NCBI GenBank assembly: GCA_009760855.2
Contig: WPIO01000001.1
Span: 3,432,001 to 3,496,000 of the forward strand
Source: Cristatella mucedo
Taxonomy: Eukaryota; Bryozoa; Phylactolaemata; Cristatellidae
Direction: 5' to 3'
DNA length: 64,000 bases
Within the stretch, counting starts at the first letter, position 1. Every line of letters starts with the position of its first letter. The notes under the pieces are model-generated. The model worked only from the letters and a program-made list of their open reading frames with translations, ran no database searches and was not told where the DNA came from. Both the position numbers and the translations under genes were made by a program. Shown here piece after piece: positions 10,871 to 23,620 of this stretch.

Positions 10871-11934
10871 TCGGTTTCAATCGATGCTACGAAGAGAAGT
10901 TTATAATTGCATACGAGGACATGACGCCGCAAACTTTTCCATCCGGAGCGTTTTCGTTCTTGACGCGCATTTACTGCTGGCTTCCGGACATTGGATGCGA
11001 CACGTGACGCGCGCGCTTTGAATGTTTCGGCCTATCGGTCTACTGACGCCTCGCCTTTCTCCGACGATTTTCCGTAAATGCGCAGCATCTGTGGCTCAGG
11101 GCTGCGCGCCCGCCGCGCGCGCCGCTCGTTATTCACGGAGAGCCGCCGTCGTGCAGCGCTCAAGCAGCGGCAGCAGCTAAGCTCTACTAGCGCCAACTTT
11201 GGCCTAAAACCCGGATGCGGCAGGTATGCAAAAGCTGCGGCGGGCTTGCCGCGTGGACGGCTGCTGGAGCATGTGGCCACTCAAGCTAAGCGTCTCTCTG
11301 AATTATGCGTCGAGAGAGATTCTAGTAAGTAAGTTACGAGAGAGCGCCCGCTTGAAACTCACGCGTCGTGGAAGCAGCCTCGATAGCTTCGTCAATGGAC
11401 AGCGTGTCCGGGTCCAGCGTCGCTGCATTACACCAGCACGACTGAAATTCAGAGCGCAGCGGGTAAGCGACTTAAAGCTGCCGTTAACCGCGGTTCCGAA
11501 AAAAGTCGAGAACTTAGCATTGAATCGAACTTTGAATGCCGTTCACTTTACCAAGCAAGCAATGGCGGCTAGTATTCCTCGAGTACGCAGCATGACGGCA
11601 GCCGACGAGGGGCAGGTCCGAAATGCGGCAGAAAGCGTAGCCCTGGCACCGGTCACGCCCGCATGGGTGTATTTAAGCAGGCCAGACTTGAAAACGAGGC
11701 TGCTTGCTCGGAGATAAGTGAGCGGCAGAGCAATCGCGCACTGACCTCGGATCACTTCGGTCAGTGGGCGTGCGTTTGGCCGCCGCCTTATCTCGTAGTA
11801 GCCAGTTTTACAGCACTGCAGAAGAAAGTTCTGGGCTATCAAACACTTCTGTCATTAATTGCTCGGTAGCCTGGAATTTTATCTGCGGCCCACTCTAGTA
11901 CCTGCCGCATTTCAAAAAAACGCAGGCTCTTCAT
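10871..11934. other. GC-rich unassigned stretch
   Basis: From about 11030 to 11850 the sequence becomes CpG-rich and open frames lengthen on both strands, as expected from base composition. I recognise no protein family. It could be a CpG-rich promoter or first-exon region of an unseen gene. Confidence 0.35.
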
Positions 11935-12660
11935 ACTTGGTAGGTCCTATCTCAGTGCGAGGCTCCAGAGTGTAAATGCGAATGGATCATCCAAGGAACC
12001 ACTGAAGAATGGGGTATCTCAGGGCTTTCTGTTTGGTCCGGCTCTTTTCATAGTTGATACTCTCTCTTTCTCTTGCCGACGGTATTGCCGAGCACACTAT
12101 AGGCTTGACATCGTCGTATATTTCAGTGGGAGATTCCAGAGTATTGATGTGAATGGACAAAAATTATCCAAGGTAACTCTGAAATAAGGCGCACCTCAGG
12201 TGCTTGGTCTCGTTGTTTTCACGGTTTACACTCTCCCTCTAACCAATGTGATTGCCGGGCAAAATCTAGGCTTTCACTTCTATGCGGATGACACTCAGTT
12301 GTACCTTTGCTTTGATCCCACCCAGCCTTCGAGCACCTCGAATTCTCTCAACTCACTGGCTGCATGCATTGATGACATCCGCACATGGATGGCAGCAAAT
12401 TTTTTATAACTGAACGATGACAAAATTAACTTATTAGTTAAGGGCAAACCAAGTGTGATTCAGAAATTGGAAAGGGTGCCGCTCAAAATCGGCTCTGCCA
12501 GCATTCCTCGTGTTGAATCTGCACAAAATCTAGGTGCTATGTTTCAGAGTGACCTTTCATTAGACGACCGCATCAGCTCCACTGTCAAGTCTGCCTACTT
12601 TCAGCTACATAGGAAGGAATACCGAGGGAGCCTCGCACCCAAGCCTGGTGCACCTTGACC
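11935..12660 (+). mobile_element. L2-like LINE fragment with an internal duplication
   Basis: Degenerate reverse transcriptase sequence. The palm segment holding NLGFHFYADDTQLYLCFDP (with the catalytic YADD) is readable at about 12260-12320, followed by the downstream NSLAACIDDIRTWMAANF segment. The stretch just upstream of YADD is present twice: once at about 11935-12110 and again, better preserved, at 12125-12250. Stops and indels show it is dead. It breaks off at about 12612 within the QLH codons and continues into unrelated sequence. Confidence 0.8.
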
Positions 12661-13365
12661 TTCGCCTTGATGCCTCGACGGGGTGGCACCGTGCTGTGCA
12701 GCTGGCTCGGGATGGGCGGCTGCTGCTTTGCATGAATCTGACAGAAAAGGGTAGCACAGCGCCGAAGTGGCCAACTCTGTGCAAGGGTTTCCCCATCCCG
12801 ACCGTTTGAGCCTCACCAGTAAGCTGCGGCCCAAAAACTTACAATATAAGGCAGCTCAAAGGCCCATCGGACAAACTTCTACAGTAAAATAGGCGAAATA
12901 AACGAGCTGCTCACACAAACCGCACGTGTGTCAAGGTACCGCACACAAACCAGAACTAGAGCCGCCGTGTCCAGCATCCTCGGCGACGGTGTTATGACTT
13001 CACCTTTTTGCTTGACGTCTGCTATGCTACAGACGACGACCCCATATCTATAACGTCTCTCTGCATTCGTCAGCTTGAGCAATTTTCGTGGCATTGCACA
13101 AAAGAAAGGTATCGGTTTCTGCAACAAAGCCGCCACTGGGACAACCTTGTCCTTGAACGGCGAACATCTATATGGCGTACCCCGGCCTAAGGCAGGGCCG
13201 CCGCTTAACGGCTGTCGTCTGCCGGTTTCCCGGCTGGGGGTCTCCCCGACAGTGGCTAACGAATCAGAGCGCAGCATTCCTGCTGCTAGGCGTGAGATAA
13301 CACGCTAGCTAATCGGAGTGCAGCGCTGAGATGCAGACGACGGGAATTTCTGTGAACGATTACAC
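12661..13365. other. No gene seen
   Basis: GC-balanced sequence with short open frames on both strands and no family motif that I recognise. Confidence 0.35.
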
Positions 13366-13480
13366 CTGCACTTATAATAATAACAAAAATAATAATATTT
13401 TTGTATAGTGCCCTCAGAGAACTGAATCTCTTTCGAGGCACTTTAACAGAAGCTGTATGGAAAGCATTACCGAACGATTG
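13366..13480 (-). mobile_element. L2-like LINE 3' end
   Basis: On the minus strand it reads GTGCCTCGAAAGAGATTCAG, TTCTCTGAGGGCACTATACA and then an A/T trinucleotide tail, i.e. the L2 3' hairpin and tail. Only the terminal ~100 bases are present, a strongly 5'-truncated insertion. Confidence 0.75.
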
Positions 13481-13889
13481 ATGGTAACATCCGAAAGCAT
13501 TGAGAAAAGTGTAAGCAGGTACCTGTACGCGAAAGACGGATCGAAAAAACCAGAGGCTTAGCGAGGGGTGGGCAGGAGGGAATAGATGTCCCCGGACGCT
13601 GAGGCCAATGGGGTGCCTCAAGCAAAATAGATTTTGCGTGCTTTTCTTAAACTTTTTAAATGCGAGAATACCGATCTTGATTTAAAGCAAGTCCTTGTGT
13701 CAATAGACGACTATTGCAGGCTGAGCTAGTTAAGCATGTTTACAGACTTTGACCAAGCCGTAGCTGGACACTCTGGTGGCACACACGCGACACTGAAACA
13801 CTGGCGGGGCTTTAACCACAGCGTATTCGGCTGGCGCTCGCAGCGCAGCAAACACGCGGCCGTTCACCCTTCCGTCCTCGTTCCAACTG

Positions 13890-14410
13890 GCTCCTATATT
13901 ACGTTTTGAACTTTAACCTTTTTGCTCTGTTGCCATTTTTGTACAGCATTTTCAGGAAGATTGGCCGCATTCAGAAAAGACTGCAGGATCCAAAAATGAA
14001 CTTTAAAGAAGCCTCTTGCGACCTCCACTCTCTTGAGATCGAGTTGACTAGACTTCGAGAAGACCTGTGCCAAGAATCACTACTAGATACCAACAGGTGA
14101 TGTGAATTGTGGGAATTAGCTGTTGAACGAAGAATTCGCCAAAGGACACAAAGTTTTAGAGAACTCTAAAAAGACTTTTATCTCTCGGCAGAGGACATTT
14201 TAAGAATAATTAAGGACAGCACACACTATCTCCGACAAGAAATTTTGCAACTAGGTTTTCCCGGCTCACAGATCTTGATGCCAAATTTGGTTTCTTGTTG
14301 GAAGCTGAAAAGCTTGTGAAGACACTTGACGAGACCAAACTCCATCCCAAATGTCTAGATCGTGGAGGCTTCTGTTGTTCATACGTTGATGGAACGGAGC
14401 TGTACAACAA
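13890..14410 (+). pseudogene. hAT-type transposase remnant
   Basis: Two readable blocks resemble the region of hAT transposases and related ZMYM/DUF4371 proteins that precedes the C-terminal dimerisation domain. The first (about 13906-14098) includes GRIQKRLQDPKMNFKEAS and RLREDLCQESL. The second (about 14255-14410) includes RLTDLDAKFGFLLEAEKL and SYVDGTELYN. Between them lie stops and indels, so the gene is broken. I see no C-terminal dimerisation block or clear terminal inverted repeats. Identification rests on family resemblance recalled without a search; a domesticated gene is unlikely given the stops. Confidence 0.5.
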
Positions 14411-16237
14411 AATGTGACACTAAAATGCTTCCTGCCACAAGTCACGACTCGGGGCACTAAAGGCACAGCCGAAGCTCGTGTCGTGTGCTCGTGTCTGTGT
14501 GCTCGTGTGCTCGTGTATATTGTCAGTTATGGAGGATATGTGCTAATTAATTTGAGAGTTGCCTTCTTAATTATATAATTATCTTGATTTAATTAATTAA
14601 AACTATAATTAATTAATAATTATAATTAATTAATAATTATAATTATTATTAATTATAATTATTAATTTGAGAGTTCTCACTTTATCAGTTGCCAGCTGTG
14701 AATTGTTTTCTTTTAGCTGAAGATAATCCTGTCTCATCTGAGAGTATCAATGGTGTAGGATCGAGCTCTTCGATTCGGCCTTGCCAAGCATAGAGGAAGA
14801 AACACTATAAAACACAGACTTGCAAACTGTATTAGACCAGTTTGCCACGTTCAAATCCAGAAAAATGCACCTTAAGTTAAAGCTCTGATATCTACCTTGT
14901 AACTAAAATACAGTTAATAAAACTTTCTCGACTCGATAGACCTGCTAGCGTGTCTTTTTTGTATTTCTTCTGTGGTGGAGCTATTTTGCAGCAATTTTGA
15001 CAAGGGGGACGCCATTAGTTGCTTTGACCCCGGGCGTCGAAAGGTCTCACTACGTCTGTGGCCTAAGCCCGAGATCAGTCACGGGAAGCTCCAAATTATT
15101 TTGCTTTTGATGGCAGGCCTGAATGTCCACTGACCTACCTAGTGCTCAACTGCACACGTTTCCATTCGCATTTATATTCGCGCCTGCTCTGTTCCCTTGC
15201 TCAATGCCAGCTAGAGAATCCACTAACTTTCCTTCTAGAGGGCGCACGTGAAATATGCAGGTAACTGAAAACAAGAGAAACACTGATCCTGGCTTTAAAT
15301 TTAAATTCGTATTAAGTTAAGAGAACATCTAATATTAAAATCTGATAACTTCCAGCAAGTGCTAGGAACAAATCTTCAGCCAAAGCATTAGAAAAACTCC
15401 AACATATTTCGGAGCAGCAAAAAGGTATAAAACTAGCATTCTAACTTCGTACTTACGATAACGATCTGAATTAATACTTTACTTTCTAGGAAATTAAGGT
15501 ATCACATTTTCTGCTGTGGAAAAGCTCACTTTTAACTCGATGGTTGCATCTATAAGTCTGTGACGTTCTTATCACTGCAATGGCTTGACTCGACTGATAA
15601 AGATGCACGAATGCCCTGGAGATGGTTCGGCGAGTAATCATAGAAGCTGGCTTAGTGCTGAGAACTGTTCATAAAGATATTAGAAGCTCTTGTTGATACT
15701 TGCAATCTAGGCAGGCTAAGGCGAGCTTGAATAGTTTTCCATTGGACAGCACAGCTAGTAACCACTAGCACCAGTGGTATTCTTTTGTTTTCGAAACTAG
15801 TGCTTCTCAAGTCAAATTTTTCATGAAACCGATCATCATGTCTTTTAAAGAGTGTGTAACTAATTTTTGAAGGATCGTGGAGTACGCCACTCAGCACAGC
15901 TCTGTTATCGACGAGAGCCCAGCCTATCGGAGCTCGCCTTTTCGCCACGCGTTACGGCAGGTTAGTTGATGCAGAGAAAACCGATAGTTTTGACAAAGGG
16001 CACAGCATCCTCTAGCTCAGTATACTCATAGAATATCTACATAAGTAAAAATGTAAGCCGCTATTTTTCTGTGCCTGGTCGTTCCGTGTAATACGCATTC
16101 ACTTCCTCGTGCTGAAAATTCCTGGAGTGCGTGGTTTCGCGAGGGAGAACTTGTGCTGGCTCATTCGGCCGACTAATGAAATGAGTCATGACAAAAACGC
16201 GTCAGCCAGTTTCGTTCCGCGCGGTACTTGTTTTGCG
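14411..16237. other. No gene seen; AT palindromic tract
   Basis: Contains a TTAATTAATTATAATT-type tract at about 14560-14672 with heavy self-complementarity; the rest is unassigned. A short CTCGTGTG-type repeat lies at 14475-14520. Confidence 0.4.
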
Positions 16238-16335
16238 TTTACTATGTAGATAATTTAAAGCGCCTAGAAAGAGATTCCGTTCTCTGAGGGCGCTTTATCA
16301 AGTGCATTAATATTATTGCTATTATTATTATTAAG
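16238..16335 (+). mobile_element. L2-like LINE 3' end
   Basis: TTTAAAGCGCCTAGAAAGAG followed by ATTCCGTTCTCTGAGGGCGC and a (ATT)n-like tail: the L2 3' hairpin and tail only. Confidence 0.85.
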
Positions 16336-16466
16336 AGTTTCGCTCTACATTTACATTCAAAGCTGCAGCTCAACGAAATGCTTTGTATAGTGGTTAGCTT
16401 AGGCTATTGTCGGCTACCGAGTAGTCTTAAAAAGCACTAAGCTGTAGATAGTGACTTGTTAATTGA

Positions 16467-16556
16467 AAGTGTGCGCGTGTGTGCGTGTGTGCGTGCGCGT
16501 GTGCGTGTGTGTGCGTGCGCGCGCCTGTATATGTGTGCATGCGCGTGTGTGTGCGT
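16467..16556 (+). repeat. (TG)n/(CG)n microsatellite
   Basis: Alternating GTGTGCGTGC sequence of about 90 bases, purine/pyrimidine alternating and therefore able to adopt Z-DNA. Confidence 0.85.
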
Positions 16557-18629
16557 ATTATGGCAGTGTTTATCTGCTTATTTTTCCTGAAGTTGGACTA
16601 GTTCGTGTCACACTATGCGCCAGGTCAATTTTCGCCTCCAACGTTCGCTTTCCGCCTTCATTTGCCTCCAGGATAGATAACTTGCCCCTTTCCCTCAGAC
16701 ATTTGTCGCACCGTAACATTCGCCGCACACTGGACAATCGCTCCCGACGGGCTATCGACCTCAAGAAATTCAACCCAGTAAATTTTCACCCCCGCCCCAC
16801 ATAATTCCCGCTCCTACGCATTTTGTCCTCGGGTCTATACAACCCCAAAAATAACTTGGAGACGGAACTTGCCGCGTAACCAGTAGTTCTAAAACTAAAT
16901 CGAATGCCTTATAAAAAAAGCCTGAGATTGCATGCAACTCTGCTGATTTAGTCTTGAAACAGGAGACACTGCAACCGAAAGGCAAGCTTGTCGCGCTTCG
17001 TTGTAACCCCAAAAGACAAGAGTGATATAGATGCTATCTGATGACATCTTGATATTCCTAAGCTTTAATACTTATCGTGTTTGTGCTGCGAGTATCCTCG
17101 ATCTAGTAGCGTTTACTTATAACTCGATCCGTACCACGTATACCTGGTGGATACGGTGATAGTGGTACCGGCCCTTAGTTTTTTTCTTGTTAGACAGAGA
17201 ATAGCGAGATGCAGCTATCTGCTGGCAGGTGCCCACCATTATTTTCCGTTTGCTAGTTGATTTCCCAGCTAAAGGAAACGCTTTCCCACGTAAGTTCCCA
17301 CTAAAACTTTCCCCGTGCTTATTCAAAGGCCTTACTTGTCTTATCTTAATCGTGCATTGCAAAGCCACGCTAGTAGAAGTATTACACGTCGTATTAGAAT
17401 ACCCATAACTTAAATTTCCGTCGGGATAGTGAACTAATTATCCCTTTTTTGTTCGCTGGAAAACATGCTAGCGACAAGAATGGCTCTGCCAATTCCAGGA
17501 AATTATTGTACCGAAATTCTTTCGCTACATCTTCATTCTAGGACTGACTGTTACACAATGCTTTCAAGTGTCCGTCACTGCTGCTTTGTGGCTGCCAATA
17601 GTCAATACTCCTATCCGACTTCAGTTCCTTTTCCCGGTGCTGGGTTGCTGTGGCTACGATAGACGTCGCTGGCTTCACGACTCGAAGACTATGTGAGTCG
17701 ATGTTGCTTGAACTCTGAGTTTCTACGTAGATTTGTGCACCCGGATCCATCTATCCCACCATCATTGTGGTTTGCAATATTACATCATGTATCATGTGCA
17801 TATTTGCTGTATTACAGCACGTATGGTATGTCGCTGCACTGAATGGCTCGGCACTCTGCACTTTGCCGTGCACAACAGACATTTTCCGGGCGCTCTCGTC
17901 TTGGCTGCCACCAGGATACACGAGGAGTTTAGTGCCAAACTTAATCAAGTTTCCTGCCAAAGTCAATCAAAGTTAAGCCAAACTGTATGCAAGGTAATGT
18001 AATTCATCGGCATTTTTCAAGGATAGGATTATTTCTGTGGTAGTATCGTCGAAAATCGTTGAGCATAGATTTTCGCTTTATTTTTGAAATATAAGCATGC
18101 GATTGAGCACTTTCTCCCAGACCCAGACTTAATCCTCACTCTTACCAGAGATTCACTTTTAAATAATTACCGGTGCGTTGTCCGAATTCGGGCCTCAATT
18201 TATTTCTTATCGACTCGCTTGCATGGCTCAAGCGCTGTAGCTCTCCTCTGAAGATCAGGTCCAGCCAGGATGACTCGGTTCTTCCATTTAAAAAACAATG
18301 GCGCCATGCGCTTGCATTTGTCTGGTCCTCGGTGATTGACATCGCTTACTCATTCCTGCTAAAGGCGGCTGCCTTTTTCTGCAGCGTTCTGGCATTTTAT
18401 TTCTTGCCGCCATTCGCTGTTACAAATCATGGCCACTCACTTTCACAACTTCCAATTTTGTCTCTCCTTGGCTGGCTGTTTTGTCTGGTTTCGTGAGCTG
18501 ACGTTGAAGGGTGCCACTCGCACACCGAAACCACTGTGGGTTATGAGTAAGCAATAGAAACTCCTTAGCCTATTAACCTCGTGGTACCGTCTAGAGTCAG
18601 AAGACAACACCCAAGCACTTGCATCTCTT

Positions 18630-18679
18630 CCCCTCTCTCCTTTCTCTCTCTCTCTCACTGTCTCTCTTTCGCCTTTCTA

Positions 18680-18736
<57 letters not shown>

Positions 18737-18746
18737 CCTCTCTCTA
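18630..18746 (+). repeat. (CT)n microsatellite
   Basis: Interrupted (TC)n tract, purest at about 18680-18745. Confidence 0.9.
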
Positions 18747-19493
18747 AATATACTTAATCGCATTATATACACTTTTCGGCCTATGATGTGTGCATGGGCA
18801 TTTCTCGTGAATTAAATGAAATGAGGATGTTTGATGAAATGTTTCTTTCTGTGTCATGAGGTATTAGTCAACTTGTGAAGTTACTTCCTTCAGTAACGGT
18901 AGCAAGTTAAGCACTTGGAAATACTCGAGAAGCAAGTTTGTTCTAACTCCAACGTGGACCAGCTGTGCAGCTGGCAAGCTTAGGGATTCCTTTAAAGGCA
19001 CGGCCTTTCTACATACAAACCAAACTCCTAATGTCAGCATTTTTGGCATCCTTGCAGAATCCCAGTGACCTGGATAAAAATCTGCAGGTCAACGGCTTTA
19101 GGTGTGCGTCGGGCGTCATACTATTGAGCGTCTGAAAGCAGTTATGTCTAAAATTGCTCTGCATCGCAAACCTACTGCCTACATACTTTTCTACTCGTTC
19201 ATCTTTTGAAATTTTAGAATTATTAAAGTACTTTTAAGGATGCCTGTGACTTTTATTTATCCAATGAGCAGCCATAAGTTTGCCACTTAAGTCGGATGCC
19301 TTTTGAAGTAGCCATTTGCTTTGCTTCTACGTCACATGGGTAGCATGCTCTTTAAATTCCAGTGGGGGGAGATACGAGTGGATGAGTTTCTCGTCAAAAT
19401 AGCGCAGCGTGTAAACAAATGCAACCTGGGATATATTAACTGCAAGCAAAACTGATCAGGAGGGTATCGTAGGGTAATGAAGACAGAAAAAAA

Positions 19494-19516
19494 AGAGAGA
19501 CGAAAGAGAGAGAGAT

Positions 19517-19577
<61 letters not shown>

Positions 19578-19580
19578 GGG
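19494..19580 (+). repeat. (GA)n microsatellite
   Basis: Interrupted (AG)n tract with a pure core at about 19519-19569. Confidence 0.9.
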
Positions 19581-20089
19581 AAAGAGAGGGAGGTGGGCGT
19601 GAGAGATAAAGAGCGAGGAGTGGGAGTAAGAAACATAAAAGATAGGTGACAATATAATGCGATCACATATAACTGAAGCTCCTTCGAGAACCTGGGATGT
19701 TAGGTACTGCGGCGAGGAATGAATGTTCGGCCCCCATTAGTGGGCCTACGTGCTTGACATGTCATCTGCGACAGCAGTGACATGCCGCTGAAAATACCTT
19801 CACTGAAATCATAAAGTTGCATAGCATATGCACTATGCGCATCAGGATTTCAAAATTTTAAAAATGAAAGCATTTGCAGGACGACTGCGTTGACCATGTG
19901 GAGCTTAAACACTTGATCAACGGTGTCTTCGGCAGCAAGGGGCGAAACAAAAATCTGTGGTCCATATTTGGCAAACCATACATAGCAAAGTAATGGCTGT
20001 TTTTTCATGAACAAGAAGTTCTTGAGCTGAGTCGTGCAGATGCTGTACACTTTATCACTTACCTTATTGAAAAGCTTCATTTACAGCAT

Positions 20090-20152
20090 ATTTGAAATGC
20101 CTAAAAAGAGATTTGGTTCTCTGAGGGTGCTAAACAAATGTTATGTTTTTAT
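20090..20152 (+). mobile_element. Degenerate L2-like 3' end
   Basis: TTTGAAATGCCTAAAAAGAG followed by ATTTGGTTCTCTGAGGGTGC is a mutated form of the L2 terminal hairpin. Confidence 0.6.
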
Positions 20153-22134
20153 TCTTCCTATCCTGATAGTTGCTGTGGCCCTGAAAAGAAGACGAATGAA
20201 ATGCTAAGCTGGGAAACAGTATAAACATGTACTAGATAACAGCTTTATAAGTAGCGGAGCAAACAAAATTGACACTCTAATGTTTGTATTTCTGTCTGTA
20301 ACATCGTTTTGATCATATTGTCTAATAACAACAATAACTTCGACAAATACTATTGTAGGCACCCGAAGACTGAGAATTAACGTATGACAATGGTATATAG
20401 AAATACGCTATGTAAAAAACAATTGCTCCGTCTCTCGACCAATCGATAAGTTTCCCCGAGTGATCAATTCTTTCAGCAACTGCTTGCAATCTGAAGTTCG
20501 TGTGGTCACGGTTTATTCAGATTACCGTATTTCCATGCAGATGCAGCCCGCTGCTATCTTTCTTTCCATTTACCAAACTGTAATCACTTCGATTTTAACT
20601 TGGAGACTGGAAACGGTCAACTTCATGAGCCAGTGTGTGATGCAACATCGAAGTCGCTGGATGTAGCTACGAGGAAGAAAATTAAGGATAATGAGTTAGA
20701 ATGACCAATAAGCTCCAGGAATCAATTTTAGTACCCAACACCCCACGGTTAAAAGTTCCAGGTCGATATACCCCTTCATCTATATGCAAGTCTGGTCAGA
20801 ATTCGGAGGTCAGTCTGGTATCTGGTCAGAATTCGGACGACATAGTTAGACTCTTGCTGGTGACAGGCTACGTCTTTGTACGCCGACCACAAAATGTATT
20901 CGGATTTTGGTAAGCGTGTATTGACATTATCATTCTGGGTGAAACGGCAATCAGCGCTTTATTCTTGAAACTGCGAAGCAGCAGAAGGCCGTCTGCTGTG
21001 AGAAGCAGAACAACGAGCGGTGAAGTTATTCGATGCGTAATGGTTGCATCGTAGTAACCAATTTTCAAGGATAATCTTCTCAGTAATTCATGAAATGCAC
21101 CAGGATAAGGCTCGAGAACGTAAGTGAAAATTGAAGGCGAGGCTTTATTTCCTAATGTTAAGCAGCTAATGAAGAGTCGTCCGATAGCTCAGTCGGTTGA
21201 TTGGTAGATCGTGGCAGTCAATCGGTAGAGCGCTGAACCTGCAATCCATTTCGGAGGCGTTCCCCAGTCGAGGAGAAATTGCTTACGGTGCTCAGTCCCA
21301 CGGTAGTCAGTGCCGTTGGTCCGCTGTATATATACAAATCATAGGCAGGAATGTCATCTCTTTCTCTTAAAATTACAGCAAAATCAAAATCGGCCACCAT
21401 ATTTCGTTTTAGACCTTAGTATTCAATGTGGAGAGCTTCATAACAGAATGTTTGACAACGCAGGCTCTGACAGAGGGAGACTTACTAGATGGCGAATGAG
21501 CACCTGGAAATGACAAACCGATGCCTGCTGTCATATGCGGAGGATCATGAGATTAAGTTTTTTTAAACCCGAGGTGGGTAGCGAATGTCCAAACCGGGGC
21601 AATTGTCCGGGGAATTTTTGCAGAAAAGGATTAATGTCTTGGGGTGGCTCTTTTCTCGGGAAGCTGAATGACAGGAGACAGGCGATTGGATGATTGGGCG
21701 ATTGCCCTCGGGTAAATTTTTTGGGACAAAATCATCTCGTTTGAATGGTTCAACACTTACTAAAAACGAGCTCCGTTGCCACCATGTTATGGCAACTTTA
21801 CGCCATGCCATTAACCGAAAGCTTTATTAAGAAGGTGGGCCCATGTGAGCAGTTCAGTAGAGCTTACACGATTTGCCAGAGATTTGCATTGTTATGGGAA
21901 GTCAGTAAGTAAATATTCCTTATGTATCTGTTTCGCGGTAACACCCGTAAGCACCTACCCACGTGAACACACCTACACGCAAGCACTCAGGCATGGTGCC
22001 AATAAGAATTCATTAGAAAAAACGCCTTCCTGGATACTTCGTACCGATAATGCATGTTCTGCACAATATTCGGCAGCAAAAATGCTTCCACAAAGGTCTC
22101 ATAGTTGTGCGACGTTGAACCGATCGCTGAAGCC
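20153..22134. other. No gene seen
   Basis: Contains a 17-bp direct repeat (TCTGGTCAGAATTCGGA at about 20791 and 20821) and a tRNA-like sequence at 21178-21290. No exon could be supported. Confidence 0.4.
21178..21290 (+). repeat. tRNA-like sequence with internal duplication
   Basis: CCGATAGCTCAGTCGGTTGA is a tRNA 5' half with a good A box. Then AGTCAATCGGTAGAGCGCTG repeats part of the D-arm before GAACCTGCAATCC. The B-box region (GTTCCCCAGTCG) is poor. Likely a tRNA pseudogene or the head of a third SINE type. Confidence 0.45.
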
Positions 22135-23620
22135 GAGGAATTCAGCTTATTCCAGTCTGGCCTTAGAGCTAATCACTCCACAGAGACAGCATTGCTAAGA
22201 GTGTACAACGACTTACTTAGGAATGCAGACATGAGTAGAGTGTCTCTGCTTGTTTTGCTCGATCTTTCGGCAGCTTTTGATACTATCGATCACCAAGTTC
22301 TTCTAGAGTGACTCTCATCTCGCCTGGGCATCACTGGCACTGCTCTGCAATGGTTCAGGTCCTATCTCAGTGGCAAACTCCAGAGTATTGACGTGAATGG
22401 ACAAAGATCATCCGAGGTACCTCTGAAATATGGGGTACCTCGGGGCTCCATGCTTGGTCCTGTTCTTTTCACGGTTTATACTCTCCCTCTTGCTGATGTG
22501 ATTGCCATGAGCAATCTAGGCTTTCACTTCTATGCGGATGACACTCGGTTGTACCTTTGCTTTGATCCCTCCCAGCCTTCAAGCAGCTCGAGTTCTCTCA
22601 ACTCACTCGCTGCATTCATCGATGACATCCACACATGGATGGCAGCAAATTTTCTAAAACTAAATGACGATCAAACTAGCTTATTAGCTATGGGCAAACC
22701 CAGTGTGATTCAGAGATTGGAAAGGCTGACCCTCAAAATTGGCTCTGCCAGCATATCTCCTGTTGAATCAGCTCGAGATCTAGCTGTCATGTTCCAAAGT
22801 GACCTCTCGTTTGATGACCATAGTCAAATCTGCCTACTTTCAGCTACATAACATTGCTAAAATTCGGGCTTGTTTAGATAACGATACCACATCCAAGTTG
22901 GTCCATGCATTCGTGACATCCCGTCTCGACTTCTGCAACTCACTGCTTGCTGGCCTACCGGCATGTGCAATCAGGCGATTGCAGCTGGTGCAAAACTTCG
23001 CAGCTAGGCTTGTCTGTCGTGAGCGTCGCAGTTGCCACATCACACCACTTCTCGCCGACCTGCACTGGCTACCAGTCAAGCAACGGATTGACTTCAAGGT
23101 TTTGTCGCTCACTTTTAGGTCCCTTCATTCTTTGGCTCCAGCCTATCTCTCAGATATACTCCCCCATCAGGCCAAGCATCGTACCACCCGCTTTTTGGGA
23201 TCCAACATTTTACCAATACCTCGTACAAACCTCAAATCCTTTGGAGACCATGCATTTAGTTCGTATGCTCCCAAAGCCTGGAACTCCCTCCCGACTTGCG
23301 TCAGAACATCACCTGACTTCACCACATTTAAAAAGAACTTTAAAAAACACCTATTTAGAACAGCATTTAGTGGGTCCCTGTGATTCGTCCTTCATGTGCT
23401 TACGCCCGCTGACACTGTGCATGCTGCCACTAACCACATTTGCATGCTGACCCTGTGCATGCACCCCTAACCACGTTATTCATGTTGTCTGTTTATCAAG
23501 CATGATATTACTCACCATACAATTGTATTTCCCTTTGCAGCAAATTTAAAGCGCCTAGAAAGAGATTGAGTTCTCTGAGGGGCCTTTATCAAGTGCATTA
23601 TTATTATTATTATTATTATC
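22135..23620 (+). mobile_element. L2-like LINE, 5'-truncated copy
   Basis: About 1.5 kb from within the reverse transcriptase domain to the 3' end. Readable blocks are LLVLLDLSAAFDTIDHQVLL (about 22246-22305), FHFYADDTRLYLCFDP with the catalytic YADD (about 22525), and LHWLPVKQRIDFKVLSLTF (about 23060-23115). The ORF is broken by a stop at about 22309, by a short deletion near 22820 that shifts frame, and later indels. The 3' UTR follows, then the terminal hairpin AAAGCGCCTAGAAAGAGATT and a (ATT)n tail ending at about 23620. Confidence 0.92.

Larger units (their letters stand above)
16336..20089. other. Gene-poor interval with microsatellites
   Basis: Holds a (GT/GC)n tract at about 16467-16555, a (CT)n tract at 18630-18745 and a (GA)n tract at 19494-19580. 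I find no coding exon that I can support; a hydrophobic open frame at 18173-18496 has no recognisable family. Confidence 0.4.

Noticed and set aside
11032-11869. Several 60-160-codon frames on both strands
   Set aside because: Composition effect in GC-rich DNA; no homology recognised and no consistent splice model.
18173-18496. 107-codon hydrophobic frame
   Set aside because: Could suggest a membrane protein, but there is no family signature or splice context and it lies in gene-poor DNA.
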